From positions 62,001 through 126,000 of the forward strand of contig NZ_JAMXSB010000016.1 of the NCBI RefSeq assembly GCF_024124665.1: DNA of 64,000 nt, written 5' to 3'. Made by a program: the position numbers and the translations under genes. Numbering within the stretch: position 1 is the stretch's first letter; every line of letters begins with the position of its first letter. The stretch comes from Pleionea sp. CnH1-48. GTDB lineage: Bacteria > Pseudomonadota > Gammaproteobacteria > Enterobacterales > Kangiellaceae. The notes below the pieces were generated by a model. It saw only the letters and a list, made by a program, of their open reading frames with translations. It did not search any database and had not been told where the DNA came from. Shown one piece after another: positions 16,908 through 24,741 of this stretch.

Positions 16908-17549
16908 TCAGATGCGACCAAATAAAGATTTGATGTCAGAAGCGGGGCGCGTAGCAATTAAAAATACTTCGGTATCTCCGTCAGACCATACCTCTATCTG
17001 GATTGAAAACATATCATCATCAGAAACTAATGAGACACTCTCTAATGGTTCTCCGCCGTCTTCTTCAAAGCGAGAAATTTGTCGATTGCGATAGTCGCCT
17101 TTTAAAAAGAAGCCTCGAGTCCAGTCGCCACTCATACGATAAGAATCTGATACCCAGCGGTCGTACTCATCATCAATATCATCCTGCACTTTGATGACAG
17201 GGTTGCCAGGGTTTTCGTCAAAAACTTGAGAGAAAGCATCCATATCAACCAGAGACTCAACGTCATCACGTTCGACTTTCATTGAAAAGTTGATCCAGTG
17301 TTCGCCGTCTTCGGTTTCTACGGTCATAAAGAAGGGCTCACCTGTTGGGCCTTCTAATAGAAACTCGGTTTCTTTTTCTCGTTGATATTCGTAAGTGTTA
17401 ACTTCGGTGACTTTAAATGATTTTCCTCGTATTTGCGCTGGAAGACCAAATGAGTCTACCATTTCAAACATATCGCCAACCTGCAAATCTTCGGGGCGCT
17501 CAAGAATTCGTACAGATTCTTCTTTTTTGCCAAACCATTTACTGAACAT
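16908..17549 (-). CDS. YjfK-like (DUF2491-type) acidic protein
   Basis: 213 residues, starting MFSKWFGKKEESVR, strongly acidic, all-beta in look (GDMFEMVDSFGLPAQIRGKSF; FLLEGPTGEPFFMTVETED). Length and place next to PspA and DUF2170 match E. coli YjfK (DUF2491), which lies in yjfIJKLMC; the sequence match itself is from memory and moderate. AAGGA precedes the ATG. A terminator separates it from pspA upstream, so it may be expressed partly from its own promoter. Confidence 0.65.
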   Translation of the reverse strand: MFSKWFGKKEESVRILERPEDLQVGDMFEMVDSFGLPAQIRGKSFKVTEVNTYEYQREKETEFLLEGPTGEPFFMTVETEDGEHWINFSMKVERDDVESLVDMDAFSQVFDENPGNPVIKVQDDIDDEYDRWVSDSYRMSGDWTRGFFLKGDYRNRQISRFEEDGGEPLESVSLVSDDDMFSIQIEVWSDGDTEVFLIATRPASDIKSLFGRI

Positions 17550-17604
17550 AACTGAGTCCTTTTATGAGTAGTCAGGTAATTTTTAACTTTTACAAAGTCT
17601 AAAA

Positions 17605-17640
17605 ACACAAAAAGGCCGTCACCGTTAAGTGACGGCCTGA
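17605..17640 (-). terminator. Terminator after the PspA-like gene
   Basis: Read on the minus strand, AGGCCGTCAC, a six-base loop and GTGACGGCCT (paired across 17613-17638) are followed by TTTTTGTGTTTTT. It ends or attenuates transcription from the DUF2170-PspA promoter before the YjfK-like gene. Confidence 0.85.
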
Positions 17641-17649
17641 CTATCAGAA

Positions 17650-18330
17650 TTACTTCTTCAAGCGAGCCAAGATGTCGTTGGCTTTTGCTTTACCTTCGCC
17701 GATACCAGCATCAGCCAGTTTCGCTTTTAGGCCAGCGTCAGAGTTTTCTGCGTTTAACTCTTCAGATGCTTTAATCTTGTCGTCCAAACGCTGCTGACGT
17801 TCTTTGATTCGATTAAGTGAATCTCGAGCCGCTGAAGATTTCGAAATGTTTGAAGACAATGTCTCGTTTACTGATACACGAGCCTTCTGAACACTTTCTG
17901 TTGTTTTTACTACTGACAATTCACGCTTATGCTCTTGAATCGCTTTTTCTGCTTTGCGGATCTGGTCTTTCAGAGTCGCAACGCTTTTACGGTAGCTGTC
18001 TAATACTGGTTGCAGCTCTGCGATTTCGTTTTCGAACTCAGCAATTTTTTCTGCAACTTCCAGAGCAAGCTCTTCATTACCTTTTTCAAGTGCTTGGCGA
18101 GCATAACCTTCGTGCTCTCCAACGCGATCTTTCAATGCGTTAACTTGACGAGCCGTTTTAGATTCATCAGCCATAACGCCTGTTAACGAATCTTTTGCTT
18201 TAGCAATCGCAGCTTGCTGATCGGCGATTTCTTGTTCCAGAATGCGAAGAGCATTAGCATCAACAATTGACTCTCCTACTTCTCTTGCTCCACCACGGAT
18301 TGCTGTTACTAATTTTTTTAAGATACTCAT
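17650..18330 (-). CDS. PspA/IM30 family protein (YjfJ-like)
   Basis: 226 residues from ATG 18330 (AGGAG six bases ahead; an earlier ATG at 18345 is too near the previous stop). It is nearly all coiled coil: SILKKLVTAIRGG amphipathic start, then long heptad helices (LEQEIADQQAAIAKAKDSL; ESIVDANALRILEQ) typical of PspA/YjfJ/ESCRT-III-like membrane-remodelling proteins. These bind stressed inner membrane and form scaffolds. The gene follows DUF2170 with a 16-base gap, the yjfI-yjfJ order of E. coli. Confidence 0.9.
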   Translation of the reverse strand: MSILKKLVTAIRGGAREVGESIVDANALRILEQEIADQQAAIAKAKDSLTGVMADESKTARQVNALKDRVGEHEGYARQALEKGNEELALEVAEKIAEFENEIAELQPVLDSYRKSVATLKDQIRKAEKAIQEHKRELSVVKTTESVQKARVSVNETLSSNISKSSAARDSLNRIKERQQRLDDKIKASEELNAENSDAGLKAKLADAGIGEGKAKANDILARLKK

Positions 18331-18346
18331 AATTCTCTCCTGCAAA

Positions 18347-18763
18347 CTATTTTAAGAAATCTTCCAATGCTTCTAGAGTTTCTAGCGCATTTTCTGATTG
18401 AGTGACTAACTCATGAGCGACATTTTCAAGCAGTGTTTTCACACTCATCGCGCCGAACAACACGTAGGTTTCATCAATGATACCCAGCGAGCTTAGAGGA
18501 ACATTGACCGTTAAACGTAACATAGTGTTATTTAAGTCATCGATCAGTTCATCTTTCACTTCATCTTTGTGGAACAAGTTTGTGACACAAAGAATTTGTT
18601 CATCGGTTGCGGTGATGAAGATGGGTAATTCATCAAATCCTTCTACAGTTACCTGCAAAACAGATATTTCACCGTTGCCGTTTTCCTGGATGGGCAATAC
18701 ATCTAGCGCAAAACCGTCCTGAACATAGCCACTGAGTTGAATTGCCAATTCCTTTAAAACCAT
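18347..18763 (-). CDS. DUF2170 family protein (YjfI-like)
   Basis: 138 residues, acidic. Matches the DUF2170/YjfI family by length, by segments such as LQVTVEGFDELPIFITATDEQILCVTNLF and by its fixed place before a PspA-like gene. Function is unknown; a cytosolic partner of the PspA-like protein is the usual guess. GAGGA precedes ATG 18763. A strong promoter with paired operators lies 24-77 bases upstream. Confidence 0.85.
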   Translation of the reverse strand: MVLKELAIQLSGYVQDGFALDVLPIQENGNGEISVLQVTVEGFDELPIFITATDEQILCVTNLFHKDEVKDELIDDLNNTMLRLTVNVPLSSLGIIDETYVLFGAMSVKTLLENVAHELVTQSENALETLEALEDFLK

Positions 18764-18786
18764 CGTCGGTTATCCTCATGTTGTTT

Positions 18787-18840
18787 GACATAAAATGTCG
18801 TTGTTGTAGAGAGATTAATTGAGCCGACATAAAATGTCAA
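18787..18840 (-). promoter_or_regulatory. Sigma-70-like promoter with two identical 13-base palindromic operators
   Basis: On the minus strand TTGACA (18840-18835), a 17-base spacer and TAATCT (18817-18812) make a near-consensus promoter. The palindrome GACATAAAATGTC occurs twice, at 18826-18838 (covering the -35) and at 18787-18799 (just after the expected start point), centres 39 bases apart. This is the classic layout of a repressor-controlled promoter for DUF2170-pspA. Confidence 0.7.
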
Positions 18841-18866
18841 GCCCGATTCTTAAAAAACTTCAAAAT

Positions 18867-20609
18867 TTATTTTAGCTGACTGCCTTTGGCGTAAACACCC
18901 GTATCTTTCTGCCAAGCTAATGTGTGGTAACGATACAGTACGCCACTACCCAAGTGATTGACTTCTATAGATTTTTTGTCTCTATAAAAGTTCGCTGGCA
19001 TGGCAAAAGCCGCTTTGATCAAAGTCAGATCAACATAATCATCAGTGACCCAAAGTTTATCGTGTCGCTGAATACGTTGCTGTGCGGATTGCCCCATTTT
19101 TGTGGCGATCGTCCATCCCCATTCACCAAAGCTGGGGACATTCTGGCGATATTGCTCTACGTGTTGAAAGCCCGCCGCCGCGACTGTCTTCTGAATGCTG
19201 ATAAAAGCGTCTTGCGCGTGGTAGGGCGATGTGGATTGAACCACCATGGCGCCATCACCAACGAGCAATTGCTTGAGTCTGGCATAAAAGAAGTCACTGT
19301 AAAGCTTATTGAGATCCGGATGGCTTGGATCGGGCAGGTCAACAATGATGGTGTCGAAATGCCGTTGTGCTTTAAGCAGCTTTTCAATTTCAATAAACGC
19401 ATCGCCAAACATGACAGTGACCCGAGGGTCTTCAAAAGCACTGTTGTTAAGCTGCATTAATTTAGCTCTTAGCGCTTCAGTTTGTTGATCGTCACGTATT
19501 TTGTACTGCTCCGAGTATAGTTCAACCAGACCATGATCAAGATCTATCAGCGTAACTGATTTAGGTGACCATTTTAAGATATCTCTAACAGCCAGGCCGT
19601 CGCCACCTCCTATCACCAGAACATGGTCCTGCCGTGCGGATGCCAGCAGTGGAGGATAGATTAGCATCGAATGATAAATACGCTCATCTGAGCTGCTGAA
19701 CTGGAGGCGACCATTGAGATACATATCAATGACCTGATTATCGCCTTCGCCCATACGACGCTGAGTGAAGGTAATGTTTTGATAGGTGGTATTGACCTGA
19801 TAGATCACGTGATCTTTATAGAGCACGTTGGCGAAATTGCTCATCCAACGCGCGCCGCTATCGGCAACAATGACGAGCACAATCACTAACAATAGATGGA
19901 TGGTTAACAGAGCTTTAGGGAAGCGAATTTTGTCCCAGTAGCGAACCAGAAAGATAATGCCTGCCACGATATTGAGTGATGCAGTCCAGACAGCTGCGGT
20001 GGTAATGTCCAGAGTGAGCATGATGGTCACCCAGAGCAGAGCACCGAAGCCTGCTCCGATATAGTCTGCGCCATAGATGGTACCAGCGTTGTTTTCTAAA
20101 TGTTGACCATAAACACGTTCTCGCACCCGCGCGATCAATGGGATTTCCATGCCAATGAAAAAGCCCAGGAAAAATCCCGCTACATAGGGCAGATAGCCTG
20201 CATATTCTCTAAGCTGTTCGAGGGTTCCGCCTTCAATGACGGTATCAGGGGGGAGGTTAAACGTTTGCGAGACGAGCTCGGGCAGAGTGCCTGTGAGCGC
20301 AATAATCCCCGCGATGATTAAAACTGCCGTAGCGCCTATGGTCGCTATGACCACTTCTAGCCAGGCAAATGCCGTAAAAGGTTGTTTAAAAGTTCGGGCG
20401 GCAAAAGCGCCTAAGCCCATGGATACGATCATTAAGCCAATCATGGCGTAGATAGCCGTTTCCATAATACCGAGCACACGGCCTGCATAGTGAGATAACA
20501 GATATTCGTAAATAAGGCCGCAGGCGGCTAATACCGCCATAATGCTGATAAGCAAAACATCTTGTATGAACAAGTGCTTACGTGAAGGGTGTGCAACCGA
20601 TTGTTGCAT
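18867..20609 (-). CDS. Membrane-anchored spermidine-synthase-like protein
   Basis: About 580 residues. The N-terminal ~230 residues hold seven or so membrane helices; the C-terminal part is a spermidine/spermine-synthase-type Rossmann domain with VLVIGGGDGLAVRDILKW (GGGDG at 334-338), LIDLDHGLVELYS and DLPDPSHPDLNKLYS. Soluble SpeE transfers aminopropyl from decarboxylated SAM to putrescine; the membrane fusion type is common beside PspA/DUF350 genes, but its substrate is not proven. ATG 20609 is preferred over 20615 because AGGA sits six bases before it. This gene lies between the DUF350 terminator and the DUF2170 promoter. Confidence 0.88.
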   Translation of the reverse strand: MQQSVAHPSRKHLFIQDVLLISIMAVLAACGLIYEYLLSHYAGRVLGIMETAIYAMIGLMIVSMGLGAFAARTFKQPFTAFAWLEVVIATIGATAVLIIAGIIALTGTLPELVSQTFNLPPDTVIEGGTLEQLREYAGYLPYVAGFFLGFFIGMEIPLIARVRERVYGQHLENNAGTIYGADYIGAGFGALLWVTIMLTLDITTAAVWTASLNIVAGIIFLVRYWDKIRFPKALLTIHLLLVIVLVIVADSGARWMSNFANVLYKDHVIYQVNTTYQNITFTQRRMGEGDNQVIDMYLNGRLQFSSSDERIYHSMLIYPPLLASARQDHVLVIGGGDGLAVRDILKWSPKSVTLIDLDHGLVELYSEQYKIRDDQQTEALRAKLMQLNNSAFEDPRVTVMFGDAFIEIEKLLKAQRHFDTIIVDLPDPSHPDLNKLYSDFFYARLKQLLVGDGAMVVQSTSPYHAQDAFISIQKTVAAAGFQHVEQYRQNVPSFGEWGWTIATKMGQSAQQRIQRHDKLWVTDDYVDLTLIKAAFAMPANFYRDKKSIEVNHLGSGVLYRYHTLAWQKDTGVYAKGSQLK

Positions 20610-20722
20610 AGACATTCCTACACAGGCTTAACTACTCTGATGACTTTGAAAGTACAGTGACTGCATTTTCAAATATCTAGGGAGTATGTTGGTACCTGTT
20701 TCATTATTTTGGATGAATAAAA

Positions 20723-20750
20723 CTGAGTGGCCATTATGCTGGCCACTCAG
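20723..20750 (-). terminator. Terminator after the DUF350 gene
   Basis: CTGAGTGGCC (20723-20732) and GGCCACTCAG (20741-20750) form a ten-base perfect stem. On the minus strand it is followed by TTTTATTC, directly after the stop at 20761. Confidence 0.85.
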
Positions 20751-20760
20751 AAACTACTAT

Positions 20761-21657
20761 TTACGCTAACAGAGCTGCCAAAATGAGTCCAATGGCAATA
20801 AATATCGCGCCTTCAATGGCTGCGACGCCAGCGTTCTTCTGGCGATCAACTTCTTCGGCAACGTCGATGCCCGACAGTACCAATTTGCGAGTTAGCATCA
20901 CTAGGCCAGCGAAGATAACGATAGCAACAAGAGAAAGCCCTGCCCAGAATACAACCGAAAGCCAAGGGTTTTCGAGGCTGTAGGTTACCAGACCTGTCAT
21001 TGAGTTTGTTGCCAGTGCTGCACCCACCATAAAGGCACCGTAGCGTAGAGCCAGTGCGTAGTTGCCTTCTGCAATAGCCGTTTGTAAGCAGTTATCATGG
21101 CCGTCGTTACGAGCTTTAAACAGCTTAATACGATAGATGCTGGCAACCAGCATGACCAGTTGTGCTAATACGAAAGCAACCAACAAGACTGGGATAATTG
21201 ACCAGTCTGAAACAGGTACCCAGATCATAGCAGCGCGAACGATTAGTCCAACAGCCAGCATGTGGCCAACGTCAACAAAAGCACTTGCCAGATTGCCTTT
21301 CGCAAGTTCGGCATGAACGTCTAACTTGGTCAGCACAAAGCGGTCTTGAATAAAGCGGCCAGCCATAATCATGAGCAGACCCAATAGACCAAATCCACCT
21401 ACGCTCAGGGCTTCGTCTAAGAAGGTATCGGCGATTTCGCCAGATGATACGCCTGTTAGCATAATGCCCAGAGCCAGAATACCGCCAGCGTAGCTGATAC
21501 CGAAGGCAGCGTTGTTTTTCTCTTTTAGTTCTTCAGTTGAATGTACACTGGAAAAGAAGCCTTTTAGAAACTTCATGCTGATCAGCAGCGCAATAACGAT
21601 CACCAGATCGAGTGCGAGCGCTTGCAGATTCCAGATATCGATGTCACTTAAATTCAT
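20761..21657 (-). CDS. DUF350 membrane protein with two DUF350 units
   Basis: 298 residues, about eight membrane helices. Two similar halves are visible: KNNAAFGISYAGGILALGI (near 47) and GNYALALRYGAFMVGAALA (near 197), each followed by a further helix pair. The single-unit E. coli relative YjfL has about 132 residues, so this is a tandem duplication. DUF350 proteins accompany PspA-like proteins and polyamine or ATP-grasp enzymes; molecular role unknown. Start is supported by GAGGATTGAGGA before the ATG. It follows the lipoprotein gene by 25 bases. Confidence 0.88.
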   Translation of the reverse strand: MNLSDIDIWNLQALALDLVIVIALLISMKFLKGFFSSVHSTEELKEKNNAAFGISYAGGILALGIMLTGVSSGEIADTFLDEALSVGGFGLLGLLMIMAGRFIQDRFVLTKLDVHAELAKGNLASAFVDVGHMLAVGLIVRAAMIWVPVSDWSIIPVLLVAFVLAQLVMLVASIYRIKLFKARNDGHDNCLQTAIAEGNYALALRYGAFMVGAALATNSMTGLVTYSLENPWLSVVFWAGLSLVAIVIFAGLVMLTRKLVLSGIDVAEEVDRQKNAGVAAIEGAIFIAIGLILAALLA

Positions 21658-21682
21658 TCCTCAATCCTCTAATTTTAAATTC

Positions 21683-22630
21683 TTATTTTCCACGACGTGG
21701 ACCACGGCTGGTACGAGAGCTACTACGTCGGCTGGAGCTAGACGACGAGTTACGGAAGGTCGATGCGTTTCTAAAGCTACCCGAAGAAGGGCGCGAGGTG
21801 CTCGCTTTAGAAAGCTTACTGGCTCCGACACGCTGCTTAGAATAAGGACTCGTGAACTTTTTCCCTTGAGCGCGAAACGATTTAGCCGTGCGAGTTTGCA
21901 GCTGCTTTTGTGAGTAACGGTATTTAGGACGAGTGTAACGATAGCGCCCGTAGTCGTGATAGTAGGAGTAGGGGCGTTTATAGGACCAGCTACTGTACTT
22001 GTAGCGACGGCCGCCATCAAGATCTGAGAATAAAGCATAGATGCCATACCACTCCCAAAAACTTAACCCATTGCTGCCTGTTACCCATTGACCGTATTGA
22101 GGATTACCAACCAGTTGAGAGCCAGCTGCGGCCTCAGATTTATTAATGCTTTTCTCAGTCGCCTTGTCGATGGAGTTTATGCGAGGCAGTTTGCCATCAG
22201 ACAGGTCGGCAATGACATTAATAGGATCCGTAAGTGCATCATTAAAAGTGCGGATATTAGCCGCTTCTTTTACGAGAATAATTTCTTCAAGGTTATTCTC
22301 CATCTGCAATTCGTTATCTTTAGGTGCAGCGTCCACAGCAATAATGCGGTCTTTTAACGACTGATACAGTGGGCCATTCACGATGCTATTGTAGGCCAGG
22401 TTTTTGGCCAACTTGGCTAGCTCGGGCTTTTGTTTGCCGAGTTGTTCAGCATAATCTTGCAGCAGTACTGCATTGGTTAAGCTGCCCTTATCGAGCGCAT
22501 TCTCTAGCGATTTCATGCTTTTTTGCGCTGTTTTCAGTTCTTGCTCGTAAGTCTCTATAAGACTATCCAAGCGACTGGAACAGGCAGACAGCAAGAACAC
22601 TAGTGCAAAAAGTGTCCATCTGAATTTCAT
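21683..22630 (-). CDS. Lipoprotein with Tyr/Arg-rich middle and Ser/Arg-rich tail
   Basis: 315 residues; signal peptide with lipobox LLSACS (Cys 17). The first ~150 residues are helical (EQELKTAQKSMKSLENAL). Then comes a segment rich in Tyr and Arg (about 205-240), and a C-terminal tail of Ser and Arg ending SRGPRRGK, very basic and probably disordered. The position upstream of DUF350 recalls the Ser-rich YjfM/DUF1190 lipoproteins of the yjf cluster, although I cannot confirm homology. GGAGG precedes the ATG. An inverted repeat lies 49-77 bases before the start. Confidence 0.8.
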   Translation of the reverse strand: MKFRWTLFALVFLLSACSSRLDSLIETYEQELKTAQKSMKSLENALDKGSLTNAVLLQDYAEQLGKQKPELAKLAKNLAYNSIVNGPLYQSLKDRIIAVDAAPKDNELQMENNLEEIILVKEAANIRTFNDALTDPINVIADLSDGKLPRINSIDKATEKSINKSEAAAGSQLVGNPQYGQWVTGSNGLSFWEWYGIYALFSDLDGGRRYKYSSWSYKRPYSYYHDYGRYRYTRPKYRYSQKQLQTRTAKSFRAQGKKFTSPYSKQRVGASKLSKASTSRPSSGSFRNASTFRNSSSSSSRRSSSRTSRGPRRGK

Positions 22631-22678
22631 TCAACCTCCGGTGCTTCTTCTTTATATTGTCCGATGTTGTGTAAAGTC

Positions 22679-22707
22679 GTTAAGTGTATCGATTTATTAC
22701 ACTTAAC
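22679..22707. promoter_or_regulatory. Perfect inverted repeat, candidate operator of the lipoprotein-DUF350 operon
   Basis: GTTAAGTGTA (22679-22688) and TACACTTAAC (22698-22707) are perfectly complementary around a nine-base AT-rich spacer. The site lies upstream of the lipoprotein gene, where a promoter is expected, and has no U tract, so protein binding is likelier than termination. Confidence 0.5.
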
Positions 22708-22873
22708 TTGAAAACAATATTCTATCGGTTAGTGGTGGATTGGCAAGTTTTCGTTACTTGAATATCTATGGTTATGATGAATTTCTCATTGAAAGATAAG
22801 GGTTTATGTTACTTCTCCGTTCGCGTATAGTGAGCTAAAATAGCACACAACAATACTACAAAAGGCGAATAAT

Positions 22874-23524
22874 ATGTTGTCACCTATTCTGAAAACAGGG
22901 CTGTTTTCGGCCTTGCTGATTTTAGCCGGTTGTCAGTCTGCTTATTATGGGGCTATGGAAAAGGTCGGTATCCATAAGCGGGATATCATGGTTGATCGAG
23001 TTGGCGATGCTAAAGATTCGCAAAATGAAGCAAAAGAAAAGTTTAAATCGGCTTTAGAGCAGTTTCAGTTTATGTTTGGCCGTGGTGACGAGGCATTAGC
23101 CGATAAGTATGAGCGCCTTAATGATGCTTACGAAGAGAGTGAGAGTGCCGCTCAAGAAGTCACTGAGCGCATCGAGAAGGTAGAATCAGTTTCGGAAGCA
23201 TTATTCGAAGAGTGGCAACATGAGTTGGGATTATATTCGAGTGCCGCGCTGCGTCGTGACAGCGAACGTAAACTGTCTGAAACGAAAGCGAAGTATAAGC
23301 GAATGATGTCGGCAATGCGCAATGCTGAGCGAAAAATGCAGCCTGTCTTGAGCGCACTTCGTGATCAAGTTCTTTATCTAAAGCATAATTTGAACGCTCG
23401 TGCTATTGATGGCTTAAAAGGTGAGCTAGGTAGTGTAAAGCAGAACGTTGCTGCATTGATTCGTAATATGGAAAAATCGATTGCTGAGTCTGAGGCCTTT
23501 ATTGCTCAAATTAAAGGTTCATAA
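22874..23524 (+). CDS. DUF2959 family lipoprotein
   Basis: 216 residues, lipobox LAGC (Cys 20), then SAYYGAMEKVGIHKRDIMVDRV, a hallmark of DUF2959, and two long coiled-coil helices with many Lys/Glu. The family is exported, mostly gammaproteobacterial, and of unknown function. It faces away from the lipoprotein-DUF350 operon across a 243-base spacer and may belong to the same envelope module. Confidence 0.88.
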   Translation: MLSPILKTGLFSALLILAGCQSAYYGAMEKVGIHKRDIMVDRVGDAKDSQNEAKEKFKSALEQFQFMFGRGDEALADKYERLNDAYEESESAAQEVTERIEKVESVSEALFEEWQHELGLYSSAALRRDSERKLSETKAKYKRMMSAMRNAERKMQPVLSALRDQVLYLKHNLNARAIDGLKGELGSVKQNVAALIRNMEKSIAESEAFIAQIKGS

Positions 23525-23541
23525 ATTAGTTATTTATGATG

Positions 23542-23565
23542 AGGGGGAGTCATAACCCCCCTTTA
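23542..23565 (+). terminator. Weak terminator after the DUF2959 gene
   Basis: GGGGG (23543-23547) and CCCCC (23556-23560), with a nearby CTTT, form a short G/C stem 20 bases after the stop. The T run is short. Confidence 0.4.
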
Positions 23566-23603
23566 TCCGTTGTCTGATAATACATAGACACAGGATTAAA
23601 GGC

Positions 23604-24623
23604 TTATTGAGTTTCTTCTGGCTCTGTTTCTGTTTCTTTTTCTGCCCATCGACGTTTTATATCCAATATGTCGGGTAAATTATCCATAAAGACATTGATC
23701 AACTCAGGATCAAAGTGCTGACCTTTTTGTTCTTTCAGGTAATCGAGTGCCTGCTCTAAAGGCCATGCTGATTTATAAGGTCGTTGAGTGGTCAATGCAT
23801 CAAACACATCGGCTACGGCAACAATACGTCCTTCTAAGGGGATTTCTTTTCCCGCTAATCCACGCGGGTATCCTGAGCCATCCCACTTTTCGTGATGAGT
23901 TAAAGCAACGGTTCTTGCCATTGTGAGTAGCGGAGAGGTATGTTCGCCGAGAATATCAGCTCCAATTTGAGAATGTGTTTTCATGATTTCCCACTCGTCC
24001 GCCGTCAGTGCTGCTGGTTTAAGCATGATGTGATCCGGTATTCCTATTTTTCCAACATCGTGCATAGGAGCTGCATTGAGCAATAGATTACACCAATCTT
24101 CAGGCTCGCCAACACGGCGCGCAAGTAATTCTGAGTAGCGGCTCATCCGTATGGTATGTAACCCCGTTTCATTATCACGATATTCAGCTGCTCGACCCAA
24201 TCGCTCAATGATGAGCCGCTGAGTTTCTTCTAACGTTTCCATCTGAACCAGAGACAGATGTGTTTTGACTCTGGCTCTGACAATGCCTGGCTGAATGGGT
24301 TTTTCTATGTAATCCACTGCACCGACTTCGAAGCCCTGTTTCTCATCTTCGGTATCGTTCATGGTGGTAACAAAAATAACCGGAATATGCTTTAACTCAG
24401 CGGCTTGCTTTAAATGTTTGCAGACCGTGTAACCATCCATCTGAGGCATCATGATATCGAGCAGGATTAAGTCCGGTTGCTGTTTTTGTGCGATATCTAG
24501 AGCGTCCTTTCCGTTCTTGGCGAAAACAATACGATAGCCTTCGGTGGATAGAACTTGCTCCATCACCTTAAGGTTTTCTACTTGATCATCAACAATCAAA
24601 ATAGTTTTCGCGTTAATTTTCAT
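23604..24623 (-). CDS. Response regulator with HD-GYP c-di-GMP phosphodiesterase output
   Basis: 339 residues. The receiver domain has Asp 56 (DLILLDIMMPQMDG) and a conserved Lys in YIEKPI. An HD-GYP domain follows with intact HDVGKIGIPD and HHEKWDGSGYP motifs, so hydrolysis of c-di-GMP is expected, controlled by phosphorylation. It lies 118 bases downstream of the giant hybrid kinase on the same strand and is its most likely output. Confidence 0.94.
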   Translation of the reverse strand: MKINAKTILIVDDQVENLKVMEQVLSTEGYRIVFAKNGKDALDIAQKQQPDLILLDIMMPQMDGYTVCKHLKQAAELKHIPVIFVTTMNDTEDEKQGFEVGAVDYIEKPIQPGIVRARVKTHLSLVQMETLEETQRLIIERLGRAAEYRDNETGLHTIRMSRYSELLARRVGEPEDWCNLLLNAAPMHDVGKIGIPDHIMLKPAALTADEWEIMKTHSQIGADILGEHTSPLLTMARTVALTHHEKWDGSGYPRGLAGKEIPLEGRIVAVADVFDALTTQRPYKSAWPLEQALDYLKEQKGQHFDPELINVFMDNLPDILDIKRRWAEKETETEPEETQ

Positions 24624-24741
24624 CTAACTAACTCATTGGTTTAAAAAATAAAATTTGCAAATCTCATTTTACAATATTTCGTTTGGTGTTATTGAGTATA
24701 GACAGCATTGCCCCAGTTTTCATCGTTGATTAGGACTCCGG

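Noticed and set aside
18924-19460. 178-codon plus-strand frame inside the spermidine-synthase-like gene
   Set aside because: Antisense shadow of a clear coding region; composition is not protein-like and no ribosome site was seen.
21512-21913. Plus-strand frame over the DUF350/lipoprotein junction
   Set aside because: Arg/Ala/Thr-rich translation arises from the reverse of the Ser/Arg tail of the lipoprotein; not a gene.
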